Part shown: in pieces, positions 59,156-64,000 of the stretch
How the letters are laid out: each line of letters begins with the position of its first letter
How positions within the stretch are numbered: the first letter of the stretch is position 1
Origin: Umbelopsis ramanniana AG
Lineage: Eukaryota; Mucoromycota; Umbelopsidomycetes; Umbelopsidales; Umbelopsidaceae
Assembly: GCF_025399195.1 (NCBI RefSeq)
Contig: NW_026252107.1
Coordinates: 186,001 to 250,000, forward strand
DNA: 64,000 bases
Reading direction: 5' to 3'
Program-made: the position numbers and the translations under genes
The notes under the pieces: generated by a model
Databases searched by the model: none
What the model saw: only the letters and a program-made list of their open reading frames with translations
What the model was told of the DNA's origin: nothing

Positions 59156-59831
59156 TTAGGCAATCAACTCGACAACTAAGTAAGAGAAAAAGGAATTTAG
59201 TTTTTTTCATGCAACGAAGATTTGGACTAGCATCAAGGAAGCAAACTTACCACCACCAGCAGCCTTGATCTTCTCTTCGGCGCGGCGAGAGACGAACTTG
59301 GTGCGGACAATGACGGGCTGTTCGGGCAAACGACCCTTGGCAAGAACCTTGTGGAAACCGTGTTGAAGGGCATCAATGACAGCGACCTTCTCGGTGTTCT
59401 TGTACTTGTTGCGGACATCCTCACCAACCAAAGTCCAGATCTTGTCGAGGTTGACAATAGGGCGATGGAACTGGTTGTGGGTCTTATGGAAGTATCTCAT
59501 ACCGACTTTACCGAAGTAACCAGGATGGTACTTGTCCATGTTGATACGGTGATGGTGCTGACCACCAGCAAGACCACGACCACCAGGATGCTTTCTATGC
59601 TTTCCTAAAAGGTGAATGATGGTGAATGGTGTAAGTTTGGCCGGTGCATTGTTGGGGCCATTTTATAATTGAATGATTCAGCTAATGTATTTTTTCTCTC
59701 ACCAACACGACCGTGACCGGCTGAAACGTGTCCACGCTTCTTCCTGTTATGATGAAGTCTGGTAGGCTGATCGATTACGTTAATACCATGAAGGATGCGA
59801 GCGATGGATGGATGGATGGATGCCTTACCAT
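59156..59831 (-). CDS. RPL28: 60S ribosomal protein uL15 (Rpl28/L27a)
   Basis: This is a large-subunit ribosomal protein. Four exons (59831-59829, 59766-59703, 59604-59251, 59175-59156) give 146 residues (yeast 149, human 148). The first coding exon is just the ATG, followed by a GTAAGG donor, a pattern common in fungal ribosomal genes. The order is [58 protein letters not shown] and [16 protein letters not shown]. The last exon adds VVELIA and stop, the conserved C-terminus. Reading on through intron 3 gives a different 13-residue tail, so the spliced form is preferred. It is divergent from RPS16 with 208 bp between start codons, suggesting a shared bidirectional promoter. Confidence 0.95.
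59803..59822. repeat. (GATG)5 microsatellite in RPL28 intron 1
   Basis: Five perfect GATG units, read as CATC units on the RPL28 transcript strand, sit in its first intron. They are the exact reverse complement of the repeat at 59992-60011 on the other side of the promoter. Confidence 0.9.
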
Positions 59832-60039
59832 GATGTACCAAGAGCAAAAAGGAAGGTTCAACCATTCGGCGTCGGGGGCAATTATTGGGTGTAGGGCGGC
59901 CTGTCCCCGCTCGCCCTATTTCAATTTTCCGCTTCCGCACCTTCTCAAGCTCTTTCTCTTTTGAAACTTGTTGGTAAGAAAATCTTTGAGCCATCCATCC
60001 ATCCATCCATCCCTTCTCACCACATCGCTTCATCTAGTC
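59832..60039. promoter_or_regulatory. Bidirectional promoter of RPL28 and RPS16
   Basis: These 208 bp separate the start codons of two divergent ribosomal protein genes. On the minus strand, CCCTACACCC at about 59887-59896 resembles ribosomal-gene promoter boxes of other fungi (telomere-like or HomolE-like). That link is a guess from motif shape. A CATC repeat lies near the RPS16 start. Both genes must draw their promoter from this space or from the first introns. Confidence 0.5.
59992..60011. repeat. (CATC)5 microsatellite upstream of RPS16
   Basis: Five perfect CATC units lie 28 bp before the RPS16 start codon, probably in its 5' leader. They mirror the repeat at 59803-59822, so both divergent transcripts carry CATC units in the sense strand. 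Confidence 0.9.
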
Positions 60040-60738
60040 ATGGAATCAGTCCAGTGCTTTGGCCGCAAGGTGTGTTTTCAATACCCATTTCGACTTCCAT
60101 CACCCATTCGCCCAATACCACACCATTTCAACATGTTCAACATTTCACTTACTCAACCTTTCTGTACTCTTTTTGTTTTTTTTTTCTCATTTATAGAAAA
60201 CCGCCACCGCCGTCGCTCACTGCAAGCGCGGAAAGGGTCTCATTCGTGTCAATGGTTCCCCTGTCGAGCTCCTTGAACCCGAGATCATGAAGTTCAAGGT
60301 CTACGAAGTTGTCCTTCTCCTCGGCCAAGAACGTTTCGCCAACATTGATATTCGCATCCGTGTCAACGGTGGTGGTACGCATTATGAGATTTATATGAAT
60401 CCATTCCACAAAGAGTAATCTTCTGACTTTCATTGTTGCACACTCTCTCTACTACAGGTCACGTCTCCCAGATCTACGCCATCCGTCAGGCTCTTGCTAA
60501 GGCTGTTGTCGCTTTCAACCAAAAGTTTGTCGATGAGGCTTCCAAGAAGGAGATCAAGGAAATCCTTGTTCAATTCGACCGTACCCTTCTCGTCGCTGAC
60601 CCCCGTCGCTGCGAACCCAAGAAGGTACTGTACATTGACATGACTTCATATTTTCAACTTCTTCATTTGCTAACATTACAATCAATCTAGTTCGGAGGTC
60701 CCGGTGCCCGTGCTCGCTACCAAAAGTCTTACCGTTAA
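60040..60738 (+). CDS. RPS16: 40S ribosomal protein uS9 (Rps16)
   Basis: This is a small-subunit ribosomal protein whose C-terminal tail reaches the P-site tRNA. Four exons (60040-60069, 60197-60374, 60458-60624, 60691-60738) give 140 residues (yeast 143). The N-terminus ESVQCFGRK joins [20 protein letters not shown]. Then come the motifs [40 protein letters not shown]-type [20 protein letters not shown] and the invariant end [11 protein letters not shown]. The start is the only ATG in frame at the expected distance. Introns fall early and late in the gene, as is common for fungal ribosomal protein genes. It is paired head to head with RPL28. Confidence 0.97.
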
Positions 60739-61390
60739 AGCAAGAAAGTGTATGCACTTTCTTTCTTGTTTTACGTTATCCATTCTGTTTGCATATCATT
60801 AAAAGACAATGCTATTTTTGCTTGAGCCTTTGGTATTCTAGTGTTATGTGTTAAACGAGTTCGTGTATGTAAAGGCTTATATTGGAAGGCGGATATTTCT
60901 ACGAGGTTAAATTATGTCTGCAATTATAATTGCGTGTTGCTCGCACCAGAGTTTATTGTGCATCCAGTGAACAGGTTACTGCAAACGGTTGAGTGTGCAC
61001 CAATGCTGGTTACATCTTGAAACAGCAACGAAGAGAAAGCGGTATGAGGTACATGCTACGAACTACTTCCAAAACTTCAGTTCGACAGAGAGGCTATTTG
61101 ATCTTTGTCTTATACTTTAGAGAGTATAATAAAGTTTAACAAATTGTGGCTCCTACTTTGCATTTTCGTTGGAGCCATGTTTTGTAGCGAAATAATATTG
61201 AGCTGTTCATGCAGCATCTTATTCAAACAATACTTATGGCATCAGTACGAGAAACTCTAGCACATCGCCTTCAAAAACGTTTTCCCGAAAGTCAAATTTG
61301 ATGAGCTGATTGGCAGTCACCATCTGCGATTTCAAAGCAGCAAGAGCACACCAACAGTTCAAGTACATAACGCACCGCAACCCACTCACA
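60739..61390. other. Spacer between RPS16 and Ca3427-like gene
   Basis: This spacer of about 650 bp holds the RPS16 trailer, with ATTAAA near 60797, and presumably the promoter of the following gene. No open frame of note was found. Confidence 0.5.
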
Positions 61391-62522
61391 ATGGTTATCA
61401 AGATTGGATATGGTACGCACGCTTTCTTTATTGCGCCCTAATATTGTTTAGCTAACGCCTGTTATTGACTATATCAGTTCCTGAACACTTTTCTACTCCA
61501 TTGCACATGAGCAACGAGAATGGATACTTCACCGAGGCTGGAGTGGAAGTAGAATTAGTGTGCTGCCCTGGAGGAACCGGTGAGGTAAGCTTAAAAACAA
61601 AAAAAGCATGCTCAATTGTCGGCTTGCAATACAGTGATGGTATTTCAGTAGCTTACCCTATTCTAAACTCATAGATGACATCCAAACTCAAGGACGGTTC
61701 CATCAATTTGGCAGTTGCCTTGACAGAAGGTTTGACAGCTGGTATTGCCAATGGCCAGGACTGGTACAAAATTGTCGGCACATACGTCAGTGCACCCCTT
61801 TGTAAGTATTTCTCTGACCGCCGTAATGCATAAAGGAAAGGGATTTACAAAGTGACATGAAATGGATACTTTTGACAGGCTGGGCACTCTCCGCTGGAGT
61901 CGATTCCAAACATGATTCAATTGCCACGCTTAACCACACTGACGTAGCTATCTCCCGCTTCGGCTCAGGATCCCATATCATGGCGTTTGTGCTTGCTGAT
62001 CAACAGGGTTGGCTCGCTCCCAATGTAAAGGAAAACCCACCTTTCACATTCACAGCGCTAAGTAACTTCAAAGCCATGCGCGACGCTGTCAATGCTGGCA
62101 CTAGCGACTTCTTCATGTGGGAAACCTTCACCACAAAGCCATACCATGATTCTGGTGAAGTCAAGCGTATCGGACAAATCACACCTCCATGGCCTGCCTT
62201 CTGTTTCGCCGCCAGCACCAGTCTGCTCGAAGAAGACAGTGAGGGAGTCAAGAAGGCATTGGAAGCCATCAACAAGGCTACCAAGTTGTTCATTGCTCAG
62301 AAAGATAAGGAATCAGTGGAGCATATCATGCGCATCCTGGATTACCAAGAAGTGGATGTTCGCGAGTGGTTCAAGACCGTTCGTTACCAAGATAACCTTC
62401 GAGATGTTTCCCGCAAAGCTCTTGATGTCACAGTAGAGACCCTGATCAAAGCTGGAGTGATTGAAAAGCCATTATCTGCTGAAAAATTGGTTGACAGCGG
62501 TATTGCGAACATCATTGCTTGA
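61391..62522 (+). CDS. Periplasmic-binding-protein-fold protein (Ca3427-like, NMT1/THI5-related)
   Basis: This is a type-2 solute-binding fold related to the SsuA/THI5 superfamily. Four exons (61391-61412, 61478-61584, 61675-61801, 61879-62522) give 299 residues. There is no signal peptide, so it is probably intracellular. The N-terminal segment IGYVPEHFSTPLHMSNENGY and GVEVELVCCPGGTGEMTSKL match the Candida albicans Ca3427 group, whose ligand is unsettled. Later parts are INLAVALTEGLTAGIANGQD, DVAISRFGSGSHIMAFVLAD, FFMWETFTTKPYHDSGEVKR and GQITPPWPAFCFAASTSLL. The thiamine-synthesis Cys and His residues of THI5 are not obviously conserved, so pyrimidine synthase activity is not claimed. Its role is open. 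Confidence 0.82.
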
Positions 62523-62661
62523 ACGAGCCCACTCATTCAAGACAAATGGGAAATCCAAAAATTTCCGTCTTTGGCCGAGAAAAAATAAAAAAATAAAAAA
62601 TATTTTTTGAATCGCGTGGAACGTGTCAAGCAACAACCTTTTGTGCCTCAATTCCTCTTGC

Positions 62662-64000
62662 ATGTCGACTTCTCCAGAGCTACGTGTCACAGCATTGCAA
62701 GACTGCAATATACCGCCCATGTCGCCGTTAACCGCGTCGAAAGCCGGTGGTCCGGCTACTGGGTCATTGACTCCCAAACGTCGAAAGTTGCCATTGAAAA
62801 CGGTGGTCGATCCAAGCGAAGCATCATGGAAGGACGATATCGAAAACCAGTATGGTACTTCGCAGAACGTGATTTTTTCATCCACAAAGAAACAACCATT
62901 GTCGATGGGCACGCCTGTAGCAAGCAAGCCTGCCACTGGTCGTCGTGACATGCGTCGTCCTTCTCAAAGTCTCGTGGCGCGCCTAGGAGCCGCTGTATCC
63001 AGTCCTAATTTTGATATCAGTAGACATTCAATCATACCCGACCTAATGCCTTCAGCTCATCGTAATATGCCTTTAACGCCTATGTCCGCTGCTCGTCGGG
63101 TCCGATTTTTGGATATGGAGCAGTCCCCTCAAGACGACTTCTTACACGCTTTGTTCCCAGATTCCGAGGAATCAAGTACACATAGTCACTCGTCCGACGA
63201 GGAAGAAGTCAATAATCAAGAGCAAGAAAATCCATTTGAAGTGGTGAATGACGTGGATGATAATGTGAGCAACGATGTACAAAACCCGGAAGTTGAAGAA
63301 TCTCAACCTATGGAAGAAACACTGAGCGGCAAATCTATCTCTCACATGGACGCACAAAATCAAAACAAGGATTTGCATGAAAAATCCATGTACGTCGATG
63401 TGTCTGACGACAATGTATCAGATGCTGAAGGTACTTCTGCTTTACCAGATAATGCTAACGTTGCGAGCAAAGGTAAGCATGTCAAACTAAAACCAGTATG
63501 CATGTAAAGTTGTCAGTACTAATGCATACCATGTACTAGAAGTAAATGAAAGCTCCAACCAAGGTGGTCTTAATCTGAAGTTGGTAGAAACAGTAGAGCA
63601 GGAAGATCAAACGCCTAATCAACAGGAAGATGAGCGAAGTGTGGAAAAACAAGTGGAGCCTGTTGAAGTGTTAACCAGCGTCACAGATACGACCCAGCAC
63701 CATGCAAACTCGAGCTCAGAGAGTGATAGCAACGATAGCAATTCATCTTCTGAATCCAGTGATGATATGGAATCTGATCTTTTAGCATTGTTGAATGATC
63801 GGGAAACATTACTAGCTCGCCAAACAAAGGCGGCAGAGCAGGCCGTAGCCGACAAGGAACACTCTGAAAACACCTTGACTGCTCCTCTCAGGATCACGTC
63901 CCCGAAAAATTCTGTCCTTATCAAAAAGGTCTTGTCTGGAAAGAAGCCCAACGGCCCATTGAAAGCACACTCATATAACCGTTCCGTGCCTCCCATGAAG
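62662..64000 (+). CDS. Unrecognised acidic nuclear-like protein, cut by right edge
   Basis: Only the 5' part is in the window: exon 1 at 62662-63472, then a 67 bp intron, then an exon from 63540 running past 64000. About 424 residues are visible. The protein is largely disordered and rich in Ser, Glu and Asp. It has several SP/TP sites for proline-directed kinases: IPPMSPLTAS, GSLTPKRRKLPLK (also a nuclear-localisation-like cluster) and MPLTPMSAARRVRFLDME. Acidic tracts such as SSDEEEVNNQEQE follow, and SSSESDSNDSNSSSESSDDM lies in the second exon, ahead of the helical segment LLALLNDRETLLARQTKAAE. I recognise no domain. A chromatin or mitotic role would be a guess. It begins 139 bp after the Ca3427-like gene stop codon. 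Confidence 0.72.

Noticed and set aside
59227-59250. 24-base GT-AG segment in RPL28 as a mini-intron
   Set aside because: A normal 75-base intron ending at 59176 gives the conserved VVELIA tail, so the ultra-short intron is unnecessary.

Overview
This 64 kb window is nuclear DNA from an early-diverging filamentous fungus, most probably a member of Mucoromycota (Mucorales-like). The evidence is its many short GT-AG introns of about 50-130 bp, moderate GC, compact genes on both strands, and a gene set of conserved eukaryotic proteins with fungal features (a Sla1-type endocytic adaptor, a hybrid histidine kinase, Reg1 and Atg22-like proteins) plus a WNK-type kinase that common yeasts lack. The assignment is inference; no marker was searched. 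I rebuilt gene models by hand by joining reading frames at splice sites. All internal models keep an open frame across every junction.

Layout, left to right. 1-1.4 kb: a possible 3' exon of a gene cut by the window edge, then BUD32 (KEOPS kinase). 1.5-7.7 kb: three intact aldo/keto reductase genes with identical six-exon architecture, plus a decayed fourth copy. 8.5-15 kb: a bZIP transcription factor, the AP-3 beta adaptin (APL6), a small putative tail-anchored protein, SDHAF3 and mitoribosomal protein mL54. 15-21.4 kb (minus strand): SLA1, a histidine phosphatase and TTI2. 21.7-28.6 kb (plus strand): RPB2 and a casein kinase 1. 29-35.5 kb: mitochondrial enoyl reductase ETR1, a REG1-like PP1 regulator and a WNK-type kinase. 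36-40 kb: an ATG22-like transporter and an unrecognised 242-residue protein. 39.9-43.4 kb: a gene-poor gap. 43.4-47.6 kb: ENP1 (bystin) and a TPO-type MFS transporter. 47.6-50.6 kb: a second gene-poor gap. 50.6-58.9 kb: a 2333-residue kinase-like/ATPase/GAF/histidine kinase/receiver protein. 59-64 kb: divergent ribosomal protein genes RPL28 and RPS16, a Ca3427-like binding-protein-fold gene, and an acidic protein that runs off the right edge.

The genes mostly act in separate housekeeping or signalling processes, and there is no operon-like logic. Local organisation is visible in the aldo/keto reductase array and the RPL28/RPS16 divergent pair. I saw no tRNA, rRNA, CRISPR or intact transposon. 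I did not find a convincing new multi-gene system. The most notable items are the decayed reductase copy, the WNK-type kinase with Asn at the usual catalytic Lys position, the giant hybrid histidine kinase, mirrored CATC repeats at the ribosomal gene pair, GC-AG introns, microexons and several unrecognised proteins.
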